15,957 nt of DNA, taken from NCBI GenBank assembly GCA_025769875.1, contig JAGFNK010001038.1, forward strand, positions 1-15,957, read 5' to 3'. The stretch's first letter is position 1. Each line of letters begins with the position of its first letter. Origin of the DNA: Russula earlei (taxonomy: Eukaryota > Basidiomycota > Agaricomycetes > Russulales > Russulaceae). This document shows positions 8,807-15,957 of this stretch, in pieces. Under the pieces are notes generated by a model that was not told the origin of the DNA, did no database searches, and saw nothing but the letters and a program-made list of their open reading frames with translations. A program made the position numbers and the translations under genes.

Positions 8807-9333
8807 TTAAGAACCGTGTGCAAGATCTATGGTTTCGAGGCAATATCTCTCAATGATGTCGAGAAGGTTAGGGGGAATATGAGGCATAAAGCAAAAGTGA
8901 AGTAACTGCGGGTTGAAATGTATGGTGTCAACGGTATAGGTTGAGTAGTGACACAAGGAGACATGGTTACTGTTCTCCTCAAAGTGTAAGTAACCATACA
9001 TGAAAGCTAGGCATCCATCCAAGAAGTCATGTATGATAGATAAGCAAAATGACCCTTCGTAAGCAGGGCAGTAAACAGCAGGCAAGGTAAGAAGTTTCCT
9101 AAACAACGAAGTATTAAAAATGTATGCAATGCATCTGAGGGGGAAGTCAGCGTCCAGGGCATATATCCTGACGTTAGAGCAAATGCCGAAGGGGGTGAGG
9201 TTATATTCGGTGGCAAGGGCAACATTGGAGGGTTCCACAGCAAAAGTGTGGACGATGCATGCACAAAACGTGGTTGTGAAGGTGTCTGTGAAGGCACGAT
9301 GAGTTAGCTGATCGGTGGTAGGGATGCATGACA
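8807..9333 (-). pseudogene. ORF1 fragment left of the nested LTR
   Basis: The frame is open for 175 codons from the nested-LTR border to TAA at 8809-8807. It shows VEPSNVALATEYNLTPFGIC, DADFPLRCIAYIFNTSLF and PNLLDIIERYCLETIDL (quoted separately). If the solo LTR and one GGTAA copy are removed, the frame joins 10490-10289 without a shift. This is good evidence that the LTR landed in a coding sequence that was still open. AATAAA-like motifs follow at about 8785-8765 in the same direction. No protein family recognised. Confidence 0.6.
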
Positions 9334-9338
9334 GGTAA
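9334..9338. repeat. Solo LTR target duplication GGTAA, left
   Basis: GGTAA directly before the TGTCATGAACC start of the nested LTR, matched at 10289-10293. Confidence 0.85.
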
Positions 9339-9894
9339 TGTCATGAACCATTCTCTGCAGAGGGCCTTTGAAGGACCCTTCCTTATGAGAGGAAACCCAG
9401 CCTCTATGGTGTCACCCTGTTCACACAAGCAAAAGGGGTGAGTAGAGGTGTCCACAATATCGCACACACATTGTCGCATGAGCAATTCTCGGCACAATCG
9501 ACATACAGCAAGCCCCACTTAATGGCAACCCTTTTAGCAATAAAGGACAGTATTGGACAACTCTAGGTGCCCTACAATAAGCACTGACACAGTATAAAAG
9601 ACCCTACAACACGTTATTAGACTAACTCTAATAACTATAGAACGAACTATAAGGCAGGCAATACTAAGGGACCTTAATAGAAGTATTAGGGATCGACTCT
9701 AAGGACCCTAATAGAACTATATAAGGGGCCTTATAAGATAACACTATTCCCTAAAGCAAACTACAAGTCCTCAAATGACCAGCCCTAAACTAACTAACAG
9801 AAAATGAATCAGGTGCTTGCACATGTACTAAAGCAGTGAACACGTGGACAGTGAAGGCTCTTACTTCATCAAGAGAAGCCTTCTTACTCAGCAG

Positions 9895-9926
9895 CTTACT
9901 GAGCATGACTGAGCATGCTCAGTAAG
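9895..9926 (+). repeat. Inverted repeat in U3 of the nested LTR
   Basis: CTTACTGAGCATG and CATGCTCAGTAAG form a perfect 13-bp inverted repeat with a 6-nt spacer. ATGCTCAGTAAGC also occurs in the host LTR in the same orientation relative to the element, about 145 nt before its predicted RNA start against about 128 nt here. A conserved regulatory site is likely. Confidence 0.6.
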
Positions 9927-10009
9927 CGCACTCTGACTTCTTACTCATCACACTATTGTGCTTGATAACAAGGTTATGACTTGTTCCCTATTTAGCAGTT
10001 CTCTTGTAG

Positions 10010-10053
10010 TATATAGTGCTCAATAAAGTAATGGACAGTCCTCAGACTGTCCA
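10010..10053 (+). promoter_or_regulatory. TATA box and self-primer of the nested LTR
   Basis: TATATAG at 10010-10016 is followed by CAGACTGTCCA at 10043-10053, the predicted 5' end of the RNA. The 11-mer lies in a perfect hairpin, ATGGACAGTC then CTCA then GACTGTCCAT (10031-10054). The placement matches the host LTR. Confidence 0.6.
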
Positions 10054-10288
10054 TTTGTTTACAGCACTCTCTATCCCTGGGATACTCCTTTAAGGACCAT
10101 CCCCTTGTGACCATTCTGGCCTCTTCCCTGCATACCTGCTTGACCCTACCAGTAACTATACCTCTTTCATATCTGTTGCTGCTTTGGACTCTACTATCTT
10201 GCCCACACCGTCCTGGATGTCTTAATCGACTCGTCTTTGAGCTTACTCCTCACTCTTGAACTGGATAGTTCAACAGTGAGTCTTGACA

Positions 10289-10293
10289 GGTAA
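10289..10293. repeat. Solo LTR target duplication GGTAA, right
   Basis: GGTAA directly after the TGACA end of the nested LTR, matched at 9334-9338. Confidence 0.85.
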
Positions 10294-10490
10294 TCTTGGT
10301 GGGTTAAGTCATGGAGGGGGACGCCACTGCTACAGGAGCAGTTGGTGCTGGGAAGGACAAAGTACTGGTGAGGATGGAACTGAAATGCTGTGCAAGGGGG
10401 ACGATCAAGGAAGCCTTCAGGCAAGGGAGGATGGTCCGCTTGCTGGCCGCTCATTCGTTGCTGGAGGGGGAGTGCCAATGGGGAATGAAG
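10289..10490 (-). pseudogene. ORF1 fragment right of the nested LTR
   Basis: The minus-strand frame is open from 10490 (after TGA at 10493-10491) to the nested LTR; the first ATG is at 10454. It is rich in Pro, His, Gln and Cys (PLQQRMSGQQADHPPLP, CSCSSGVPLHDL). Across the repaired site it continues in frame into 9333-8807, about 238 codons counted from a TTG at 10478. Upstream, another frame (10417-10686) may be its N-terminal part after a frameshift. No function recognised. Confidence 0.5.
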
Positions 10491-10686
10491 TCACCTGGAT
10501 AGCTGGGCAGGTGGTAGGAGACGATGGGGGGGCCATTGGGAGTACAAGATGCTGAGGGGTGAAGATGTGTCCGACCGGATTGAGGTCTTCAGTGAGGAGA
10601 CCGAAGGGTGGTGCATGGAGTGGGCTGGAGAGGAGAAGGGAGATTAGGGAGGTATTGACAAGAGTGGGGGAGTTGGGAATAGACAC
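10417..10686 (-). pseudogene. Possible N-terminal part of ORF1
   Basis: About 90 open codons just inside the 5' LTR, starting at GTG with no ATG at the left border; rich in Pro, Ser and Leu. It overlaps the fragment 10289-10490 in another frame, so one of the two frames must be shifted. It may be the beginning of ORF1 or chance. Confidence 0.3.
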
Positions 10687-10719
10687 TTGAGCATTGGCTG
10701 GTCAATACAGGAATGATGA

Positions 10720-10730
10720 CAGACTGTCCA
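10720..10730 (-). promoter_or_regulatory. Primer binding site for self-priming
   Basis: On the minus strand TGGACAGTCTG begins 2 nt after the end of the 5' LTR. It is the exact 11-nt complement of CAGACTGTCCA at 11032-11022, the predicted 5' end of the element RNA. Tf1 of fission yeast and its relatives prime reverse transcription with the first 11 nt of their own RNA in place of a tRNA. The 2-nt offset is what integrase processing to a CA end would need. Confidence 0.85.
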
Positions 10731-10732
10731 GA

Positions 10733-11561
10733 TGTCAAGACACGTACTGCTGATCAATAAGGACTCAGGAGCAGTGGCAAGGGTTGGAACAGACAGTATG
10801 TGCATAAATGGTGTTGAACAGGAGGACAAGCCAAATGATGAGAGAGGAGGTACCAGATGGGGACTGGTGTGTGTTTGCAAGAGACAAAGGTGAAGACTAG
10901 AGGCCAGTGTAGCGAGGGGGCTTTAAACAAGGCAGTCATTGAAGAGTACCTTGAAGACAAAGAGTAGACTTTAAACTGAGCGGTTGCGGGGGAGTACCCA
11001 GGAAGATGAGAGTATCACAAATGGACAGTCTGATGACTGCCATGCTACATTGGGGCTTAATACAGTGTACAGGGTCGATTACAAAGAACTGGAACTATTC
11101 TAGACCCTTTGGTACCATCCAATAGGATACAGAGGCAAAAACTTGCTTGTGTCAAGTTTCAGGCTTACTGAGCATATTACTGATCATTGTGGAGCGATGA
11201 CATCATTATGACATCAACTGTGGAGCGCTTAGTGAGCCTATGAGGTCACTGTGGAGTCGCTCAGTCAGCCATGATGTCATTAGAGCCTTGATGATGTCAG
11301 ATGAGTTATGCAACAGTTTCTAGGAGTTTTGCTGCTGTTTGGGTTCTTGGTGGCTGGGTGGCCATGTGGCTGCCACGCAATGATTACCCAATTAGGAAAT
11401 GGGTGTCTGGTCATGTTATAGTGCCTTTGCAATAGTGATATCTTGCACCGCAGGAGGGGTAGCCCAAGAAATGGAAGTGAGTTGGCAATGCAAAGTGACA
11501 GAGGTCTCTCTTGAGTGAAATAGGACAATATATGGCCAGGACTTGGCCTTGGTTTGTAACA
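10733..11561 (-). repeat. 5' LTR of the chromovirus
   Basis: This 829-bp LTR is the partner of 962-1789. In element direction U3 runs 11561-11033 and R-U5 runs 11032-10733. The TATA box is reduced to TATTAAG (11062-11056) by loss of one base, so this copy may be a weak promoter. Its outer end meets GTACT at 11562. Confidence 0.95.
11022..11032 (-). promoter_or_regulatory. Predicted RNA start and self-primer
   Basis: CAGACTGTCCA in element direction, about 30 nt after the TATA position and exactly complementary to the primer binding site at 10730-10720. The R-U5 boundary cannot be seen from sequence. Confidence 0.75.
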
Positions 11562-11566
11562 GTACT
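11562..11566. repeat. LTR element target duplication GTACT, right
   Basis: GTACT follows the outer end of the 5' LTR and matches 957-961. Confidence 0.93.
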
Positions 11567-12168
11567 CAGGTCAAGCAGAGTGTAAGCAAGTTGTGATTGA
11601 GAGAGAGTTATACAGGGCAAGGGATGTGAAGGAAAATGGGACAAAGCTAAGCTTGGGATATTCCCCAGCTTCTACAGGCACTTAAATACTGTATCTAGTG
11701 AGGCTGTACAGTACCATATGCAGAACAATAGATAAATGGTAGCCAATGGCAAAAGAGGATCAATCAATAGATGAAACATGAAGAGTAGGGTGACAGCTGT
11801 CAATCAATATCAAGGGATGAAATGGTAACCAAGGAAAAGGGGTGACAGAAGAGAACAATAGTGGAAGCAGTTAGTGACAAGTCAACAAGGGGGTAGATCA
11901 TGACAGATTGCACAATAATGAGATCTCCTGTGAGAGATACTTAGGTAAGGGGGCTCGGCCAGAATGGGCAGATGGTGCAGATGGCACACCAATCAATTGG
12001 AAACGAGATTGAATTTCTTTTTTTTTGGTAGGGGAAAAAGTAAGGAGTTATCTTATTATTAACTGACTTATATAACTAATTACATCCATTAATGCATGAT
12101 TGAAGTCCTGTTCTCTTGCCAACACAATTGCCTTTATGGTATTCAACCCACCACTAAATGTCAAAGAC
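11567..12168. other. Intergenic stretch, no gene seen
   Basis: About 600 bp between the retrotransposon and the pogo element. The first about 110 bp continue the plus-strand open stretch of 825-956. The rest has many stops in all frames. A perfect 12-bp palindrome TGACAGCTGTCA lies at 11791-11802, and a T-run at about 12018-12026. Nothing else is recognised. Confidence 0.45.
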
Positions 12169-12170
12169 TA
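12169..12170. repeat. TA target duplication of the pogo element, left
   Basis: TA directly outside the left terminal inverted repeat, matched by TA at 15053-15054. Pogo/Tc1-mariner elements insert at TA. Confidence 0.65.
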
Positions 12171-12223
12171 CTTCACCAACCCACCAACCGTGCAGCTTAC
12201 TTAAGGTACCTAGCACTTGTCAG
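12171..12223. repeat. Left terminal inverted repeat of the pogo element
   Basis: Matches the reverse complement of 14998-15052, including 29 identical bases at 12190-12218. Confidence 0.88.
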
Positions 12224-12529
12224 ATTGTAGACACACTGAAAATGATGATCTTGATCTCTTTCAAAGGGGGGGTGAAAGTAGTGATTAATGAATCCACCCA
12301 TGTTTTATTTTTTTGTCAGAATATACCCATTTGATGTTTTCCCTTCCTCATGTTTTTGGAGAGAGTCACGCAGAATGGTAGAGTTCAAGTCGGTGCTTCA
12401 AATTGGCATCCTTGGCTAATCACATGTCCTAAGCCATCCTCATCCTCTCATTAGCCCCAGCAATTGCTGTAACACTCTCCCACTCCACAATAAACCATTT
12501 CATTGATGCCCCATCCGCACAAAGCGATC

Positions 12530-14850
12530 ATGCCAGAAAGATGATGATGCATATGAGGACCAAATTCAAGGAGCAATCACCAAGTAGCAGGAGGGCTGCT
12601 TCAAAAGTAGATGAGCAGCTGTGATTGCCCACAATGTGAGGAGCAGTCATTTGGTTCTCTAATGCTTATAAATTCCCTTAGGTTCCTCTTCAGACACTCA
12701 GTGATCGCATGAATGGGCATGTCGCAAGAAGGATGCAAATGTGACTCAGCAACTGCTCTCAAAGGAACAGGAGGGCCTGCTAGTTTCCTGGGTAGGCCAC
12801 CAGGCCTTGATTGCTAAACCAATGGACCAGAACAATGTCAAATCTCTTGGGTACGACATGTCTGGCATCATCCCAGGCAAGAACTGGCACCCCATTTCCA
12901 GAAGCGGCACCAGAGCTTCGGTCAAAGCCAAGTAATCTGGATCCCAAGCATGCTTCAGAACTTCAATGTCTCAAATGTTCACTCAATATTTTGAGCTAGT
13001 CAAGCAGGTCTATGACAAGCGCAAACCTCCCACCAGAGCACATCTGGAACATGGACAAGAAGGGTTTGCAACTTGGTGGAGGCCGAAAACAGTACAAAAA
13101 TATTTTCCTATGCACCCTCAAGAAAAGCAAATTTTTATCGCATGCATTCCAATTCCCTCAAACTTGTCACCATCATCGAGTGTATTTCGCCCTCCGGGTT
13201 GTCTGTTCCCCCAGTGTTTGTCCTTTCAAATGGGCCTTTTGGTCCACCACGAATCCAATCTGGATGCCCAATTGGAGGGATTGCCAAAATGGGTGGACAG
13301 ACAACGAAATCAGTTTGTCGTGGTTCTGCCATGCCTTCATTCCCTTTGCTCTGGACCACAGGTCACTGACGACCCTGTCATCCTTTTTGTTGATGGTCAC
13401 AACTCTCACAAGACTGACGGATTCCAGGTGCTCGCATACCAACACAACATCATTGTTGTTGCCTTCCCCTCCAAGTGCACACACAAGCTCCAACCGCTCG
13501 ATGTCAAAGCTTTTTGCCACACACAGTGGAACTGGTCCATTCATTGTGACTGCTGCATCTGTGAAAACATTCCCATCATGTGTTACAATGTCATTGTCAA
13601 GTACATGAAGGTGTGCACTCAGACAATGACCCACAAGCTCCTCATGTCTGCATTCTCCTCCACCAGCATCCACCCCTCCAACCCCTCCATCTTCATTGAG
13701 GCTGATTTTGCACCTTCCAAAGCTTACTCCACCACTCAGCACATCCCAATCTCATTTCCTGTGATGTTCCCTCATCCTCACCCCTTCCCTCTGAGTCCTC
13801 TGACTGGGATGGCTCAGACAAAAGGGCATGCAAGATGACAAGCATGTGCAAGACAGTCTTGATGTAACGGATGAAGACCCAGTCACATTTGACTGGGACA
13901 CAGAGTCCAATGACTCAGACTTTGTGCCACTGCCAGACCACATGAATGACTCGCCACCACCATGTTCGTTTCTCCTTCCATCATGCCTTCTGCAACCCCC
14001 CCACCCCTTCACCAGCTCCCCTCACTTCACATCTGCATGTCTCACTTAATTCAGCTCCGTCCTCTTCCTTGCCTACAATGGACAATGAATGCACTTTGGC
14101 CATTATGCAAAATGTGTCAGAGCGTCCATGTGACATGTCCACCAGCCGAGACCTCTCTGGCTCATCCCCCCTTCACTCACTCTCAAAGGGCAAGTTCTTC
14201 CCCTGTGATGTCTCTCTCAATTGCATTTGGTTCTCACCACACACCAATCCCCTACATCCAGGAGATGAGTTCAGAGCTCTCTCAACCCAGTTGATGGTGG
14301 AGCTGATGGGAAGGGAGATCCTTCAAGCCAGGGCAGAGACCAGCTCCAGTAATGCACACTGCACCATCATGAAGCATGCAGAATCTGATGCCAGGACAGA
14401 GTTGGAAAACCAGAAGCGTAAGACACACCATTCTGTGAAGACAGTGGGGTTGTTTTGTTGCCCATCCTGAAGTTGAGGCACAGTGGCTCACTGAACAGGA
14501 AGAGAAGGCCTGGCTCACAAGAGAGGCTGCTGAGAAGGCAGCTCAAAAGTCAACCAATGAAGCAGCTTGCAATGCACAAATCTCAGAGGACATACGGTCT
14601 AAGGTTTTCAATGGTGAGTCTCAATGTCTATTTACAATGATGCACTCATGTTTACAGAACCACTTTCCTCATAAACACAAAGATGACCTTATCGCGCCTC
14701 TGGTGTGCTGGACTCAAGATGTCTGGCACCATTAATGGCTGGTTTGCAGCTCAAGTCCACCTCAAAGTGCACGTGGGCCTTTGTGATCAGCCTCGATTTG
14801 CTGGGCTCTTCTTCAGGGCAGGTGGAATCGGATCGAGAGTGTTTAGTTAA
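12530..14850 (+). pseudogene. Pogo-type DDE transposase relic
   Basis: The transposase would cut and paste the element. The relic starts at ATG 12530 (MPER, then, shifted, DDAYEDQIQGAIT), a psq-like DNA-binding helix region. A CENP-B-type region follows (QLLSKEQEGLLVSWV, GKNWHP). The DDD catalytic core has its first Asp in WNMDKKGLQLGGG (13054-13056; usual NMDEKG), second in LFVDGHNSH (13392-13394), third in LQPLDV (13500-13502). The C-terminal part has an acidic linker, a Glu/Ala-rich coiled-coil-like stretch (ELENQKRK, EEKAWLTREAAEKAA) and a final SGTINGW...QPRFAGLFF block before TAA 14848-14850. Frames change at least at about 12900, 13080, 13270, 13370, 13800 and 14440. No working protein is left. 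Confidence 0.88.
14614..14657 (+). other. Candidate intron in the pogo transposase relic
   Basis: GTGAGT at 14614 and TTTACAG ending at 14657 bound 44 nt, a usual size for basidiomycete introns. Coding similarity stops at the left border (IRSKVFN) and resumes at the right one (PLSS, KHKDDLI). Confidence 0.6.
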
Positions 14851-14997
14851 TTCCTGTATGCACACAGTATTACATTGTCTTTTTTCCTTGCCCCCCCCTC
14901 CCAAACCTCCAATTGCAGTGATTTTACCCATCTCATCAACAATGTAAGGTTCAAACAGTGCTTCAAAGTTTTCATTATATTCTGGTGACTATGTGTG

Positions 14998-15052
14998 ACT
15001 GACCAAGTGCTAGGTACCTTAAGTAAGCTGCACAGTGGTGGGTCGGTGACAG
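14998..15052. repeat. Right terminal inverted repeat of the pogo element
   Basis: Reverse complement of the left TIR; 15005-15033 is identical to 12190-12218. It ends GGGTCGGTGACAG, followed by TA. Confidence 0.88.
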
Positions 15053-15054
15053 TA
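15053..15054. repeat. TA target duplication of the pogo element, right
   Basis: TA beyond the right TIR, pairing with 12169-12170. Confidence 0.65.
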
Positions 15055-15957
15055 TCTATCACCATCCTCCCATTGTCCTTATATGATGGGACTCCTCCCC
15101 CTTTCACGTGATTCATGTTGTGTACCGTCAGCGCGGGCTCAGGCTTCTTATCGAAGGCGTAGGAGGCGTAGGAGGCCGAGGCACCTGCGTCCCTTCTCCC
15201 CGTCGGCCCACTCGCGCCCCTTTTCCCTTTAGCTCCTTATCCTTTTCCTTCGCCTTCGTCCCATCCTTCTTCCAGAGTAACCCACGTCTGCAAGGTAAAC
15301 TCAATTTTGGGAGATTCGACAAAACTCGAAAACATACGGATCAATGTTCGATGGAGCGCGAACGACGGAGCGATGCCAGCGGCGAAGCAGGAAATGGCAA
15401 CGATGGGCAACGGACGCATCTGGTGCGTGATATCGTTGATTCAAATATGAAAAAGTCTGCAAGGGTGTGAAAATGCCGGGTAACCAGTACCAAGCCCGTG
15501 GAACGAATGGAAGCACAGTTCTCTCGGGTGTGAGGGTCAACCCGCTTACTTTGTCCCTTCTTATACTCCTTGACCCTTGGATACCGGCGAAAATTGGAAG
15601 CCCCCCATCATCAATCATTATGCGTTTAAGCGTTAAGAGTCCCGAGCGCCTCAAAATCTCCCACACTGCCGGTGCGAGAGTGCTCCCACGTCATCAAATG
15701 ATAGCAAGTATTCAATCCACAATTAAAAAGAAAAAAAACTTCTGCAAGTCCGACTGGGAATACGGACGTTCTTCCCAGTGAATACGGAGTCGCGTTGGTC
15801 CCGCCTTTGGGCCCTCATTTCCTCGATCGGGGTCCACATCCGCTGGAAGGTGGGGCAACCTGTTCTCGTTAATTTAAAACCCAAACCAGCCAACGCAGTA
15901 TATCACGCTCGGATATTTTGCCATCAGTCGTCATCATGATGGTCATGATGGGTCAAT
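15055..15957. other. CpG-rich segment, possible host promoter or gene start
   Basis: The base character changes here: about 60 CpG in roughly 850 bp by eye, against about one per 100 bp in the retrotransposon. This suggests DNA that is not methylated, such as a gene border. A palindrome TCACGTGA (15104-15111), a bHLH-type site, and a C/T-rich stretch (15188-15272) would fit a fungal promoter. Open frames of 100-120 codons exist on both strands (15108-15470 plus, 15301-15666 minus, 15467-15781 plus), but none shows a domain. I do not call a gene. An 8-bp inverted repeat ACTGGGAA/TTCCCAGT lies at 15753-15779. Confidence 0.45.
15104..15111. promoter_or_regulatory. TCACGTGA palindrome, possible bHLH site
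   Basis: A full CACGTG E-box in an 8-bp palindrome at the start of the CpG-rich segment. Such sites bind Cbf1/Pho4-type factors in fungi. A single short site, so weak evidence. Confidence 0.3.

Larger units (their letters stand above)
9339..10288 (+). mobile_element. Nested solo LTR of a related element
   Basis: This 950-bp LTR lies on the plus strand inside ORF1 of the host element, which is on the minus strand. It starts TGTCATGAACC and ends GTCTTGACA; the outer five bases form TGTCA/TGACA. GGTAA flanks both ends. No internal coding part is present, so it is a solo LTR left by recombination between two LTRs. TATATAG starts at 10010, and CAGACTGTCCATTTGT begins 33 nt later at 10043, identical to the start of R in the host LTR. 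U3 holds a 13-bp perfect inverted repeat (9895-9907 and 9914-9926) and an A/T-rich block with degenerate repeats (9588-9745). Ends and primer show it is a cousin of the host family; the bodies differ. Confidence 0.9.
962..11561 (-). mobile_element. Ty3/gypsy chromovirus, Tf1/sushi-like, degenerate
   Basis: This is a 10,600-bp LTR retrotransposon read on the minus strand. About 955 bp of it is a later nested insertion, so the original was about 9.65 kb. Evidence: two direct LTRs (828 and 829 bp), TGT/ACA ends, a 5-bp GTACT duplication, a primer binding site, a polypurine tract, and gag, protease, RT, RNase H, integrase and chromodomain in that order. A C-terminal chromodomain defines chromoviruses, and the self-priming signature points to the Tf1/sushi branch. 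The LTRs differ at roughly 5% of positions by eye, so the insertion is not recent. No full reading frame survives, because of 18 TGA codons and several frameshifts. The element is unusually long because of the extra ORF1 before gag. Confidence 0.95.
12171..15052 (+). mobile_element. Pogo/Tigger-like DNA transposon, decayed
   Basis: This 2,882-bp element has terminal inverted repeats and an internal pogo-type transposase relic. The TIRs (12171-12223 and about 14998-15052) share 29 consecutive identical bases (12190-12218 against 15005-15033). The outer part CTGTCACCGACCC on the right is CTTCACCAACCC on the left, one lost base and one CpG-to-CpA change. TA flanks both ends. The transposase on the plus strand fills 12530-14850. 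It carries multiple frameshifts and stops, so it cannot mobilise itself. Confidence 0.88.

Noticed and set aside
9201..9518. 105-codon minus-strand open frame
   Set aside because: It crosses the border of the nested LTR and the target duplication, so it is a chance frame.
10720..10732. tRNA primer binding site
   Set aside because: The site starts with TGG as tRNA-primed sites do, but it has an exact 11-nt partner at the predicted RNA start, which fits self-priming better. A tRNA search was not possible.
13173..13742. 189-codon minus-strand open frame
   Set aside because: It lies opposite the pogo transposase catalytic core and shows no domain of its own.
15108..15781. Protein-coding gene in the CpG-rich segment
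   Set aside because: Competing frames of similar length on both strands, no domain and no convincing splice pattern, so no gene is called.
1..15957. CRISPR array, rRNA, bacterial operon
   Set aside because: No regularly spaced repeats and no rRNA-like sequence were seen; the content is eukaryotic transposons.

Overview
The window reads as transposon-rich DNA from a fungus, most likely an agaricomycete basidiomycete. The evidence is a chromodomain Ty3/gypsy retroelement of the Tf1/sushi type, a pogo-type DNA transposon with a short 44-nt intron, and strong CpG loss confined to the repeats. The species cannot be named from sequence alone. I see no intact cellular gene.

Layout. 1-277: flank with nothing recognised. 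278-821: a PIF/Harbinger-like MITE with 45-nt terminal inverted repeats and a TAA target duplication. 825-956: a short acidic open stretch that was the insertion target. 962-11561: a complete but dead LTR retrotransposon on the minus strand, bounded by the 5-bp duplication GTACT (957-961 and 11562-11566). Its LTRs are 962-1789 (3' LTR) and 10733-11561 (5' LTR). In its own direction it carries: 5' LTR, primer binding site, an extra upstream open frame (ORF1, about 10.7 to 6.9 kb), gag with a CCHC knuckle, protease, reverse transcriptase, RNase H, integrase, chromodomain, polypurine tract, 3' LTR. Within ORF1 lies a second, opposite-strand solo LTR (9339-10288) with its own GGTAA duplication. 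11567-12168: intergenic. 12171-15052: a decayed pogo/Tigger-like transposon with matching TIRs and TA ends. 15055-15957: CpG-rich DNA of a different character, possibly the 5' side of a host gene beyond the window.

How the parts fit. The LTR element carries the signature of self-priming: 11 nt at the predicted RNA 5' end, 31 nt after a TATA box, are the exact complement of the primer binding site 2 nt inside the 5' LTR. The unrelated-looking nested LTR carries the same 11-mer (16 nt identical in all) at the same place after its own TATA box. The gag-pol frame is broken by 18 in-frame stops. All are TGA, and many fall where the family has arginine, which is what CpG deamination of CGA codons predicts. 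The least explained item is ORF1: about 2.6-2.9 kb of degenerate coding sequence before gag, which standard chromoviruses lack and which I could not assign to a family.
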